Source: Paraspadella gotoi (lineage: Eukaryota; Chaetognatha). Taken from it: a stretch of 64,000 nucleotides of DNA. Below the pieces are notes generated by a model that worked only from the letters and a program-made list of their open reading frames with translations, searched no databases and was not told the origin of the DNA. Location: contig JBJCIZ010000239.1 of assembly GCA_051294375.1 (NCBI GenBank), forward strand, positions 6,743,545 to 6,807,544, written 5' to 3'. The position numbers and the translations under genes are program-made. Of this stretch, positions 46,961 through 57,617 are shown piece after piece. Positions within the stretch are counted from its first letter, which is position 1; each line of letters opens with the position of its first letter.

Positions 46961-49293
46961 ATAGTGAGAGGTTGTTAAGAGAGAGCGAACGTCAATGGGA
47001 ACTATCATCACTAAGAGGTCAATATGGCAAATGTGAAGTCGAAAGGGCAAACGTGAGGACAAAACAAAAATGTATGGTCAAATGAATGAATAAAAAAACA
47101 AATCAAATAAAAAAAGAATAAAATTGAGTCTCTTTTTCAAAAGCGTACCATTTCTGTTCCTAAATCACTAAATTTAATTTTAATATTCATATTTAACATC
47201 AACTTAAATTTAAACTTATCTTTAATCGCATTCTTATTCTCTAAACTTTAACTGTAGACCTGGTTCTTAACCCTTAACCCTAACTCTAATCTTTAACCTT
47301 AAACCTTAAAATTAATTTAATTCTGAATTCAAGATGAAATGGGGCATCTTGGGAAAATGAGGCCAACGTATTGACAAGAAAGGTTCATTCACTCTTTATG
47401 AAATTTGGAGGTCCCTCCGTAAACCATCCAGGACGACGGCGTGGAAATGTTGTCCCTAATGTGAAATAAAGCTTTAATTTTATTTTAACTCAATAAGTCA
47501 CTTTTCGGTCAGTCGGTCTAATGCTAATACTAATACTTCATCAATTAAATTCATATTTGGTAGAAAGGTAAGATACCAAAAGAATTTTAAAGTGGATACC
47601 GCATGTGTATCTTCTCTCAATTCGTATGATTATGTCAGCGATTATCTTACGTCATTGCACATCAGTGTTTCTCCACAAGTCTTGGTAAATATTTTATCAG
47701 CGGCTGACACAACTCTCACAAACCTGATATCTGCTTCGGCCATTTCGTCGACGAAAACCGCAGAAACGCTCTCTCCTTTGAAGCTCTTTTTTCCTCCTCC
47801 TCCTCTTCCTTCTTCTTCTTCTTTGCCCAACGTTTCTTCTCCCCCTTCTCCCCCTCCTCCTCCTCCTCCTCCTATGATATCGTCTTCTGGCAGAGCCAAC
47901 GAAACCCTGAAGTCAAGGAATGTTCTTGTCTTTATTTGCACCGCGAGTACAATCATGTGGAAAAAAAAAGCCCCACTTTATTTCAGCCTTTAAAAACTGT
48001 ATACTTGGTTTTTAAAAAAATTAGTTTTCAAAAATTTAAGTTTATTAAAAGATAAAAAGTTAGATATAAATATATTAGAAATCGGGCTATCTATTTAAAA
48101 ATAAAATACTCCAAAACAAATCGAAATATGAAAAAATTTACTTTAATCAAAATTAATCTTTTTTTTTAAATATTTTGTATTCTTTATAGTAGATTAAAAA
48201 TGAAAAAAATTGTACTGGATATCAGGAAGGATAGCTGGATAACTGGATTGACCCAGATCCATAAATAAAAATTTTAAGATTATTTAAAGATAAATAAATG
48301 ATTAGTCATTAGTTTTTTTTTTTTTTTTTTCGAATTACTACAAAAAAGACCTGGCTTCGATTGATTTTATTAGACCTGGCTTCGATCCATTTTTCGTCGC
48401 TCGTGACGTCGTCATCGTCGTTGTCCTCGTCGTCGTCGTCGTCGTCTTCTTTATTGGCGTTAGCGTTGACCTAGATAGTTTGTTTATAATACGTCCTTTT
48501 ACGAATGTTCGCAGTGGTAACTCTTAGTGCAAGTACAGTACAGGTCTATTAAAATGGTCAAACATCACTTAAATAATTGATGAATCGATCGATGGACGTA
48601 TTTCACTCACCCATTTCAATCAATCCATGGATAAAATCGAAACGTAAATATATATTTTTAAATCAATCATTAAATCCACCATAAATGAAAATATGAAATT
48701 TTATCTATCAATCAAATTTATAAAATAAATGGATGAATGAATTAAATCGAATCAAATCCATAGATGAATTTAATTAAATTTAAATAAAATTAAAATCTAT
48801 TCAACTTAAACCAAATCAATTTAAATCAAAATCAAAATCTCATCAAATTAAATCAATCAAATCAAAATAGAATAAAAATAAAACCCAACCAATTAAAATA
48901 ACAAATAGTTAAAAATATAAAATAATGACTAACTTTTTGATTCCTCCATCTTTTCGGCCTTTGAATCTTCCAAGTCGACAACGACAGCTGAGGAAATGCC
49001 ACGTAATCGTTGACGCTCCTGTCGGTTGGGCGTGGCGAAGGTAAAACCTCTTTTATTAATTATCTTTTTATTTGGCCTACGAATAAATTTAATATAATTC
49101 ATTTAATTATTTATTAATTTTTTGAATGTTTATAATTTTTTTATTTAAAAAAAAAATTCATTAGATCAGTTTATTATTATTACTTTGTTTTAGTTAAAGT
49201 AACTTTGTTCACAAACAATTTTATTTCTATAAACTGTGTACAATCTATTTTTAGATCAAAATCTACCTCCAAATCGTCTTTCCCGCCAAAACG

Positions 49294-49334
<41 letters not shown>

Positions 49335-52300
49335 TTCCCCGTAGCGAGACCCGCGCCAGTCTCGATCAACCGGCGCCATCTTCTGCTCTTGGCGACTGCG
49401 AGAATTCAGCGACTTCACACGGCCGCCGCCGTTTCCTGACTTTGCAGGCGGCGCCATGTAGGCGTGGTCCAAAACGACGCCGCTTTTGACGACGGCGCCG
49501 TTCGCAAAGTCTTTTCTGACCGCTAGGGCGGCGTCGTGGCCTTCGCTGACATCCTTGCCGGCCTTGATTACGCCACGACGGAGATTGCCATTTACGAAGC
49601 TGCATCTTTTACCACTAGAGGCGTTTCCATCCTCTTTGCCACTTAAAAAGTCGCTTCCACGATTGACAATAAGGTCGTCGTGTTTGCCATCAAAGACGCG
49701 AATGCCATCTGAGCGTGAATCGATGGCGTCGTCGTTGCCATCTCTGTTTCTTTTCCGAATCTTTTCTCTCGTTCTCTCTTCGCTATTCTGTTCTTTCGTT
49801 CGTTCGCTCTTTCGTTCGCTTCTCTGATTTTCATTTTTCCCCCGTTGTTCGTCTCCCCTTTCTTCTCTGTTCATTTCAACCATCGGTTTTTCGTTTCCTT
49901 CTTCTCGCAGATTTTGTTTCTTTTTTAGTTTGTTGACATTTGTTAGAACATTTTCTTTCTCCTTGATAATAATCTCTTTTTCTTTCTTAGCTCCTTCTCC
50001 CTCTATTTTGAACCATTTGTCCCGGTCCGTTCTAAGCGAGGCCTTTTGTTTGTCGCAAATGATCATTCTCGTCTCGTTCGCAGCGACCTCTGGCCTTAAC
50101 CGTTGACTCCCACGAGAGGAATCTAAAAATTAACAAAAGATTCCAGTATAACATCTGGCCCATAATTATTGAGACGGCTTCCGGGGCCTGTAGGATGTTT
50201 GTCTACCAATTGGTGAATTTTTTTTTTATCGGCCCGCGCGTTTTCAAGATGCACTCAATTTCCTCTGAAGCGCGCCGTCAAGTCATTGCCAAATTCTACC
50301 AAAATCATGAACAAGAAGGAACAGCATTTACTTTACAGTGTTTTTTGAAGCTAAATGTTAGCCATCCATCTATATATCGCGTAATACAAAGAGTAAAGTC
50401 TGGAGATACTCTCAAACACAAAAAAGGCGCAGGGCGGCCAAGAAAACTCACGGCAAGACAGTTGCGCACCATCGTGAAAGGAATGGAAAATAAAGTTGGG
50501 TTTTCTACGAAAAAGCTGGCGTCTCGATTTAAAGGTCCATACGCCACATTTCACTAGAAAATTGTGACTTTTTTTGGTTCAACTTGTTCGTCTGTATTTA
50601 GTTACCGTTATTAGTATTAAAAATTATATTTTGTATTTATATTTACAATAAAATGTTATAAACTGTAACACATTCAATCTTTTGTCTCAATAATTATGGG
50701 CCAGATGTTAGGCGTGACCGCGTGAGAGACTTCTTGAAAAAATCCTCAAAAGTTAAAACGGTTAAAATCGTTGCTGAAATATTTAGTTCTAAATCATTAC
50801 GTGCTTATTAGTTACTCAAGCATGAAAAATAAGGTACATAAGTATCAAACAACCATCAAAGAAAATTCCCCACGTTTTCGTATATCGAAAACATTACTTA
50901 AATGTTCTCGAATGAAATTTTTCGAAATAAAATGAAAAAAAAAATATTGCGTTGCTATCGATCAATTTCTTTTCCGTATTGTTTAACAATCGTAGAAAGA
51001 ATTTTATTTCGAAAATTTATTTCTTTTTAAAAAGGCTTTCATTTTTTACGACATAAAAACAATTTTGAATATTTCTTTAAACGCTATCACAAGCACAGGG
51101 AGTATGAGCATAAGATTCATTTTCAATATGAGAAAAACTGTGCTACGTACAAAACTTTTTTTCATATATTTCGTCATAATTGATGATGGAATATAATTTA
51201 TGCCGAAATATATGGAAAAAAAACTTTTGTACGTAGCACAGTATTTTTCATATTGAAAATAAATTTTAAATATTGTTTAATGTAATTATTATTATTTTTT
51301 TCCATTCTTTTCAATGCATTTTCCAGACTCATGTAGAAGTTTTTTTCTGTGTTCTGTCTTTGTTTTTTGTACGGAATCATTGGAATAAAAACGCTTAAAA
51401 TATTCGTTGAGTCGATTTTATAAACTTTTTATTTATTTATTTTATTTTTTTGCTGAATCATATTCAAGCATTCTGTCGATCTATTGAGTCCTTCCACTAA
51501 CGTTAATACCGAATCGGATACCGGATACCGGATATCGGATACCGGATACCGATTCCAATAGAAAACCCAATAAACAAAATCGATTTCTATCTTTTTTTCC
51601 TCGGATCAAAACGGACACTTTTCACCAGAGGTCATCCAATTCTCGATCCAAATCTCAATAGAAATTGACAAGTTGACAAGTTTGGTTCTGTTTACAAAAA
51701 CAAAAACAAAACAAAAAAGACAGATTTATAAATTTTTTTAATTATATTTTTAAAAAAATTATTTAAAATACGTTTAAAGATACTTAATACAATTTATACT
51801 ATATACTAAATAAACTTAAATTTTAAAGTAATCAACAACAAAATCGAGTCGTTAATCATAAACGTGATGAATTTCTTTATCAATTTAATTGTCTAATTAT
51901 TTATATATTGATTTTTAATTTCGCTATTAAATGAACAAATAAATGACTCGGTTAACCGCCTGTTTTAATACTCAATCGTCTGAACTTAATTTTAACTTTT
52001 TATAATCCTTAATTCTAATCCTTAATTCTAATCCTTAATCTTTAACCATAATCCCTAACCCGGTGATTCTTAATCCCTAACTTTATCTCCTAATCCTAAA
52101 ACCTAATCCCTAATTATAATCCCTTAGCTTAACCTGAACCTAAAACTAACTTGGATTCTAAATTTAAACTGAATCGGGGCGCTTTTGGAAAATAAGGCCC
52201 TACGCCTCGGCCTGTTCTTTTGTTTACCAAAATTTCCTCTATCGAATTTTGCCGACGTCGCCCTCTTCGTTTTATCACGGTGAGATCCAGCGCTTAGCCG

Positions 52301-52503
52301 AGGGACCTCACCGACGCCGCCGCCTCCGCTACCTCCGCCGACGCCGCCGCCGCCTCCGCCACTTCCGCCGACGCCTCCGCCTCCGCCCACGTCACGAATG
52401 AGACGTTCGCCGTCGTCGTCGTCGTCGTCGTTTTGCGACGTGGTTTTTCGTCCCACGCGATCTCCCGTCAAGGATTCTCTCCATCGCTTAATCCTCCTCA
52501 TGT
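38856..52503 (-). CDS. Large disordered Asp/Gly/Lys/Ser-rich protein, multi-exon
   Basis: Exons on the minus strand, in transcript order: 52228-52503, 50122-49267, 49018-48934, 48470-48376, 47906-47724, 46825-46705, 44001-43903, 43469-about 43394, 42917-about 42650, 41769-41222, 40949-40445, possibly 39465-39267, and a last exon ending at 38856. The first seven join in phase with good splice sites, as do 43903/43469 and 41222/40949. Joins around 43394 and 42650 are unsolved. The ATG at 52501 is the likely start. Content: poly-Asp and poly-Gly runs, a Lys/Glu/Arg-rich middle, an acidic-proline patch (PMPEPEPEPTPPPPPP), and Ala/Lys/Ser/Asp repeats of roughly 10-11 residues (VSAAKSDEA type) over 41330-41700. 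The last exon (FNWVAGISRAYVDR, EYMYRYC, CCYEVDRR) looks folded, with weak resemblance to dermatopontin. No family is assigned. Confidence 0.55.
39752..39989 (+). repeat. SINE-like dispersed repeat, copy B
   Basis: Second copy of the repeat at 2041-2285, in the same orientation. It carries a short internal deletion and an insertion (ttaagtgc) near the 3' end. Here it is intergenic or intronic with respect to the minus-strand disordered-protein gene. Confidence 0.6.
41222..41769 (-). repeat. Protein-level Ala/Lys/Ser/Asp repeat array within an exon
   Basis: About 180 residues in which units like AKSDEALSKSTVSA, AKPGVSEVKPDEA and AKSGVSA recur. The DNA units have drifted more than the protein units, and the frame stays open on the minus strand. 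This favours coding use over a plain satellite. Confidence 0.55.
42020..42550. repeat. Two R3 repeat copies in opposite orientation
   Basis: A minus-oriented copy (42020-42130) and a plus-oriented copy (42345-42550) face each other. The plus copy continues into ggactctctcacagtctcgt, which also appears in reverse at 59910-59945 and so helps define the full element at about 160-200 bp. Confidence 0.5.
43079..43190 (-). repeat. Diverged copy of dispersed repeat R2
   Basis: Read on the minus strand this gives a block containing ggaccctcagtggcgcccac and gtcactggcgcggtt-like sequence, matching the middle of R2 at 10680-10730 with many changes. An older copy or related subfamily. Confidence 0.4.
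44074..44131 (+). repeat. (GA)n microsatellite
   Basis: Dinucleotide array. On the minus strand it forms the (CT)n upstream of the 44001 acceptor. Confidence 0.9.
44586..44626 (+). repeat. (GA)n microsatellite
   Basis: About 20 GA units directly before the ggcgattttctcaaaacgcc end of the telomere-like MITE. Confidence 0.9.
44627..46135. mobile_element. Long member of the GGCC...GCCC telomere-like MITE family (probable)
   Basis: The left end (gcgattttctcaaaacgccc) and right end (aggggcgctttgggaaaaga) are imperfect inverted copies. Degenerate TTAGGG-like runs adjoin each end (gggttattatttagggtgaa; gttgggttagaac). The 1.5-kb interior is AT-rich without an ORF and may include a second insertion. 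Confidence 0.45.
46929..46956 (+). repeat. (GA)n microsatellite
   Basis: Short GA array in a wider purine-rich run (46840-46990). Confidence 0.85.
47115..47366. mobile_element. Telomere-like MITE copy
   Basis: The left end ctctttttcaaaagcgtacc pairs imperfectly with the right end aatggggcatcttgggaaaa. The interior holds taacccttaaccctaactct. Same family as 53613-53956. Confidence 0.5.
49288..49332 (-). repeat. Coding (GATGAC)n repeat encoding poly-Asp
   Basis: On the minus strand GATGAC units encode about 14 Asp in a row at the end of exon 50122-49267. A similar GAC array lies in exon 48470-48376 and another in the first exon near 52415-52435. Confidence 0.75.
50151..50708 (+). mobile_element. 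Tc1/mariner-type element, internal deletion derivative
   Basis: Terminal inverted repeats of 25-26 bp (begin acatctggcccataattatt) match perfectly at both ends and are flanked by the TA target duplication (50149-50150 and 50709-50710). The 558-bp interior encodes only the N-terminal part of a transposase. The catalytic domain is missing, so the copy cannot move by itself. Perfect ends suggest recent mobilisation by a full-length relative. It sits in an intron of the minus-strand gene, about 27 bp from the acceptor of exon 50122-49267. Confidence 0.85.
50249..50557 (+). pseudogene. Truncated Tc1/mariner transposase (DNA-binding domain only)
   Basis: About 102 residues from the ATG at 50249. 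Two helix-turn-helix segments are visible: SSEARRQVIAKFYQ...PSIYRVIQ, then the hinge GAGRPRKLTARQLRTIV and FSTKKLASRF. The frame stops at 50557, before any DDE/D catalytic residue. Intact family members are about 340 residues. The remaining protein might still bind the ends. The open frame extends upstream to 50195, but the ATG at 50249 precedes the family-like part. Confidence 0.75.
52010..52190 (+). mobile_element. Telomere-like MITE copy (right end clear)
   Basis: Runs of taatccctaacc-type sequence (52010-52130), then the family's right end, gaatcggggcgcttttggaa. It abuts the 3' end of exon 52228-52503. Confidence 0.45.
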
Positions 52504-52844
52504 CTGGAGGAAGGAAGTCACGATAAACATTTATAAAAAATTATTAAAAAAAACAAACAATAAACCTAAAGCTAAAAAAATATTTTTAGCATACCACCAC
52601 GAGATGGTTAAATGTAAAATCACGGAAGACGTACCTTCTTTTTAAAAAAAAATTGACGGTAATCAGAAACTTTTACAATTATGCGATGGCAAAGAAAAAA
52701 ATTTTTTTAACATAAAGTTATGATTTTCTGGAATAATTTTAAAAGGACTTTTTCTTTCGATTTTAATTCCGTGCTCTGCGTATCCAACAAAATAAATTGC
52801 TTTACAAAGCGGGAACTCCTTGAAAGTTAAAATAATTCCCGCAG

Positions 52845-52918
52845 GTTAGGTACCGGGTTGGGATTGAACCCAGTACCTAGTGGTCATGAGCTTACGGCTT
52901 TACTCAATGAGCCTCCGT
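52845..52918 (-). repeat. tRNA-derived SINE-like segment
   Basis: The minus strand reads ggctcattgagtaaag followed by actgggttcaatcccaac, a good B box. The same B-box block (accactaggtaccgggttc) occurs on the plus strand at 61429-61458, so this is a dispersed family, not a single-copy tRNA. Confidence 0.45.
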
Positions 52919-53242
52919 ATCACAACTGAAAGAGTCATGCTTATAGGCGGGGAGAACCTAGGCAATGCCCGACTACATATATGCGTAAAGTAAATAGAAT
53001 TTGGCATAATGTTGAAATAATTAAACTCCCTATTCTGCTTTGGCAAGGATTAGCAGTCTTTTATTTTATTGTTGATAGATTTAGTCGGGTTTTCTTACTA
53101 GAAATATAAAAAATATTAACAACTTTTTTTTAGGATTTTCAAAAAAAAATTATTTAATCTATAATTATTTATTTTTTGTATTTTAGGGGCCCGTCCCGAG
53201 CTCACCATAGAGCCCGGGTCCCTCGGGTTTCTGGAGAGTTTC

Positions 53243-53519
53243 TACCCCTCTGCACGCCCCTGCTGAAACCCCTCTGCACGCCCCTGCTGAACCCCTCTGC
53301 ACGTCCCTGCTGTACCCCTCTGAAAGCCCCTGCTGAACTCCTCTACACGCCCCTGCTGAACCCCTCTACACGCCCCTGCTGAACCCCTCTGCAAGCCCCT
53401 GCTAAACCCCTCTACACGCCCCTGCTGAACCCCTCTGCACGCCCCTGCTGAACCCCTCTACACGCCCCTGCTGAACCCCTCTACACGCCCCTGCTGAACC
53501 CCTCTACACGCCCCTGATC
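53243..53519 (+). repeat. 23-bp minisatellite, about 12 copies
   Basis: Unit approximately acccctctacacgcccctgc-tga, GC-rich in an AT-rich setting, with variation mostly at three positions. 23 is not a multiple of 3, so the open frame crossing it is not evidence of a gene. Confidence 0.9.
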
Positions 53520-53612
53520 ACAACTTTTGCGAGGACGACTAAATAATATTTAGTTTATTTATAGTAAATATAGAACATCGATCGATTGAAACAGAGGATC
53601 TTTCAATTGTTT

Positions 53613-53956
53613 GGCCTTCTTTTCCAAAAGCTCCCCATTTTGTTCTCTTAATCCCTAAACTAATTATATTTAACTTTATTTAATTATCAAATCTCTAACA
53701 ATAATCCCTAGACTTAAACCATCATCATTAACCCATCCCCTTAATTCTTAATCCTTAACCTTAACCCATAAACTTAACCCTTATCATTAACCTGATCACT
53801 AAATATACCCAAAACTTAATCCATAACCTAATCCATAACCTAATCCATAACCTAATCCTTTACCATAAACTTTTACCTAATGTTTTAATCCTACAACCTA
53901 ACTACAACTTAATTCTGAATTTAATATAAAATAGGTCGCTCTGGAAAAATAAGGCC
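53613..53956. mobile_element. MITE with telomere-like core (type copy)
   Basis: Left end ggccttcttttccaaaagct and right end gctctggaaaaataaggcc are imperfect inverted repeats of about 28 bp. The flanks aattgttt (left) and aattgctt (right) form a candidate 8-bp target duplication with one mismatch, as hAT-like elements make. The core is a degenerate array of CCTTAACCC/CCTAAT units. It ends 86 bp before the first codon of the Ly6-like gene. Confidence 0.6.
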
Positions 53957-54042
53957 AATTGCTTCTAGTAACGACATAATTATTTTTTCTCAACGGAAAT
54001 CAAGGCAGTAGATGTGAATGTCTCGTCATCTACCGAAAAAAA

Positions 54043-55721
54043 ATGAAAACGACAACAACAACAACGACATTTGTTTTGATCTTCGTTGCTAAAATCGCTT
54101 TCTCTCTTGAATGTTTATTCTCTAAAGGTCAGTGACCCATCACTACCAAAACCAACATAAAAATCTTGGTAAAATTTTATTAAAAAAAAAAATTAAAAAA
54201 GAATTATTATCTAATTACCTAAACCCTAAATCACTCTTAACCCCCCCCCCCAATCCCGGTCGGCAAAAGTACTATCTCGGAAAAAAGTATATGACATTGT
54301 TAATAAAAGATATCTACTCAAAAACCTATTCAATTTTTAAAAAATCAGAATGTTTCCGAATTTATATTGAATTTATTTTCTGTAGCTTCCTTTTATTTTT
54401 TTGTATGTCAAATCGTTTAGAAGTTACAAGCAAAAAAATATTGTTACTTCAAATAAAAAATGATAAAAAAAAGATTTAATTTTTTATCATTTTTGAAATT
54501 TAATTATTTGTTTTTATTTTAAATAGAGTTAGTTATTTTTTTAATATTTTTTTAATTTGGCAATGCTAAAGGCCTTGCACCTTTTTCTGGTTTAAAAAAA
54601 ATATTATTATAGCTCTCAGAAAAGAGGGAAAGATAAGCAACATTAATATCGGGGCTGCGCAGAATTGCGTTAAAGATGTCGAAAAACATTTTACTGTCAT
54701 ACCTCAATTTGCTGTATAAGAGCATACCCAGACAAAGGCAGGCACTAATTGAAGCCGAGAAAGGGTATACCAAATATTGAGAATATTATCATAATGTTTT
54801 AATGTTATTGAATAAATGAATTATGTCATATACTTTTTTCCAAGATAGTAAAGTTATGCCAAAATCTTAGCTCTTATGGTAAAGTCGTTCTGGCTGATTG
54901 GGAGATTTTCCATGATCCAACCGACTAAACTCTCATATTGCCCCCCCTCTCCCCCTCTCCTCCTCGTTCACCCCGCATTACATCTTCAGAAGCGACGCGC
55001 AACTCTGACTTCCATCGGGTCAAGATTTGCCCTGACTCATTCGATCTCTGCGCCTTCAACATGATCGTCGAAGACGATGCGGCCGCAAAGTCTTCAAAAA
55101 CGACGACGCCGTTCGGGTGTGCCTCCACCGAAGGCAACGTCCAACCGGTTCGTCGCTCAGACTTTCAAAGTTGAAATGACTTTTTTAATGGAGAATTATA
55201 TATCCAGAAAGATACGATTTGCTATATATTGATTAAAATTATGTTAAATATGAATGATTCAGCATAAACTTTCTGGTCATTCGATCATATTTTCAGGTGA
55301 TCTAGAAACTGTAGACTACAGTGCAAAACTATGAAGCATAATAGCTTATGCGCATTAAACAGGTCCTTTTAAGTAATATCAAAGATTATGCATGATTAGT
55401 TGATTACCCGAAACGTAAGAGGAAAGGACCAACTGACAGACGGACAGACAGACCGTCTTAACAAATTCTTGGCAAGCACTGGCGGAGTAAATAATAACAC
55501 CGAAATTTCAACGAGCAGCTCTTTGCTCTTCTGTTTATTGTAATCTTCCCTCCCTCCACCGATAGGGGCGCTGCTACGCGACGGGAAATATCTCGGAGAA
55601 CAAATTCATCTGCTTTTGCGAGCAAAATATGTGCAACGAGGGAATAATGACCTCAGAACAAAACAATTTGTTTTTTATGCTCATTTGTTTTGTTTTGAAA
55701 CAGATGTCGCTACGAACTTGA
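54043..55721 (+). CDS. Small secreted Ly6/uPAR-domain-like protein, probably GPI-anchored
   Basis: Three exons join in phase: 54043-54127, 54990-55147, 55566-55721, giving 132 residues. Exon 1 encodes a signal peptide (MKTTTTTTFVLIFVAKIAFS) followed by the first domain cysteine in LEC. Exons 2 and 3 carry the rest of the cysteine pattern: VKICPDSFDLCAF, FGCAS, GRCYATG and a closing CFCEQNMCNEG, resembling the C-x-C...CN end of three-finger Ly6/uPAR folds. A hydrophobic tail (NNLFFMLICFVL) fits a GPI-attachment signal. Such proteins act at the cell surface, often as receptor modulators. The spacing of the first cysteines is not fully canonical, so the family call is moderate. Divergent from the minus-strand disordered-protein gene; a MITE lies just upstream. 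Confidence 0.65.
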
Positions 55722-57300
55722 GAGTACCTCGTGAGCCAGAACGGATGGCACTAAGTAAAAATTTATTACACCGAAACTACTTAATAAAAGTTAACTTATT
55801 ATATGTCATTTGATAGAAAAGTCCTTGACGTTTTTAAAAAGCACCATATTTATGCAAAACTGACTTAGGGTATGCTCATTATGTTCTCCTTTTGTAAGAG
55901 GCAAAAAATTTGATACCTAAAATTCAATATGATTGAGAAAAAAACGTTGCCAGTAATCTGCTGCATTTTTGTTTCTACAATCTGATTCAGCGCAGTTAAC
56001 GACTTGGGTTTTTGCCAACACATCTAATTAATGTTACCCCAGTACCAAAAATAAAATAAAGACGTCTAGGCTTGATGAGAGCGAATTTGTTGTTGTTGAG
56101 AAGGTTGTTCCATTTGTTGTGAATCATCTTGGTGTACCATCCTGCCACAACCATCTTTTTAGTGTAAAGGTGGTTCTTTCAGCCTCTGGTCAGCCCTACT
56201 CCTCCAACTTCTGCACTTAGGAGCCTCCGCTTATCCTGGGTGAACCTTTCCACACGCTGGTGGATTTTCGAAATCTGAGATTTGTTGAAACAGAATGCAT
56301 AGATTGCCTGATCTTAGGCGGCAAAAACCTTTTTCCTCAGAACTTAGTGCTTCTGGTTCCCATTAATGTTTAACTTTTGATACAATTTTCCTCTCATCTT
56401 GGATGCTGAATGGCAGGTAATCGCCACGCGGAATTTTTGGTGAAAGATTCAAACTGACGATTTTGAGATTTCAATATGCTTCATAAAATTTCATAGAATA
56501 CATAGAAGAATGGCAGCGATTTTATTAGTGCCATTCGTTCTGGCTCACGGGGTAAAACGGGACGTAAAATAAGTAGATTTGATTCACGTGTCACTATTAA
56601 GCTACAATTTGTTACGTACTAATTATTTCAACTTGTTCGCAAATTATCTGGTCTTGTTTATGGCCAAAGATTATATTCTGCTTATAAGTTTATGTAAGAG
56701 CAACTTTTCGATAAATTTGGACTATTTATTTTAATCACCTTAAGTACCAAAGACGAAAAATTAGCAATAAAATAACTCCGAATTTTTAGCTACTATATGA
56801 GAAATTCGATTTTTAAAATAACGAATGAATGAAATCGTTTTTAGAAAAAAATGAAGGATTGAAATAAAACAAAGAGTCGTCATCTAGATAATTTGTGCTC
56901 AAAGTTTTAGTATAACGACTCGAAAATGCCCAACTATATAGTTGCTATCATTATAGGAAGATAGAAGTAACTTTTTTACAAAATTAATCATGCGGGAAAC
57001 ATTTTATGAGTGGGCGATATCTACTAAGTTGTGAAAAATTATTATGTAAACATTTTGACGAAAACAGTAGCTATTGGACTAGACGAAATTTTTTGAAATT
57101 GTTAAGAAAAAATAAAACGACGAAAAATTAAAAAGAGTCACTGATAAAAATTATATTATGTGATAAACGACATTGCAAGTGAGAGAAAAAGCTAATTCAA
57201 TGTCAAATTATATGTAATGATAAACAAACAGACGTATACGCAATCATTACTGAATCGTTTTAATATCCCCGAGTAATATTTTTTTTTCTAGATAAAAATG
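55722..57300. other. Intergenic DNA with a decayed coding-like block
   Basis: Mostly AT-rich with no gene. The minus strand of about 56070-56330 reads as protein-like pieces interrupted by stops (SKIHQRVERFTQDKRRLLSA, VAGWYTKMIHNKWNNLL). This suggests a fossil of a mobile-element ORF, but I cannot name the family. Confidence 0.3.
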
Positions 57301-57329
57301 ATCAAAGTTTGACAATTTTTTGACACCAT

Positions 57330-57460
57330 TTTCTAAAAGCGCTAAATCTATTGTCACTAATCCCAAACTTAAGTCCTAACCGACTTTTTATCCTCAACCC
57401 TAATTCTAAACCTTAGTCCTCAACTTTAAAATTACAATTAATTATTTAGCTTAATCATTA
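57330..57460. repeat. Telomere-like MITE fragment
   Basis: Contains accattttctaaaagcgctaa followed by degenerate taaccctaattctaaacctt. One end of the family at 53613-53956. Confidence 0.35.
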
Positions 57461-57617
57461 ACCCAAATCAACTTTAATAATTGAATATAAAATTGAAAAT
57501 GGTAATTTTTTTAAATTTTTTTGTCTCGGTAATCGGTATAATTTTTTTTTCCCCCCGACATTCATTGATGTCTCGAAAAATGAATCAAGTTTGGACTCGT
57601 CCGCGCCAGATATAAGA

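Noticed and set aside
53176-53382. ORF with repeated CTPLLKPLCTPLLNPS
   Set aside because: It is a reading of the 23-bp minisatellite. The unit is not a multiple of three and the frame has no other support.
54925-55137. Minus-strand ORF (SVEAHPNGVVVFEDFAA...)
   Set aside because: The plus strand gives a signal peptide, a Cys-rich domain and two phase-matched junctions. The minus frame has no matching neighbours.
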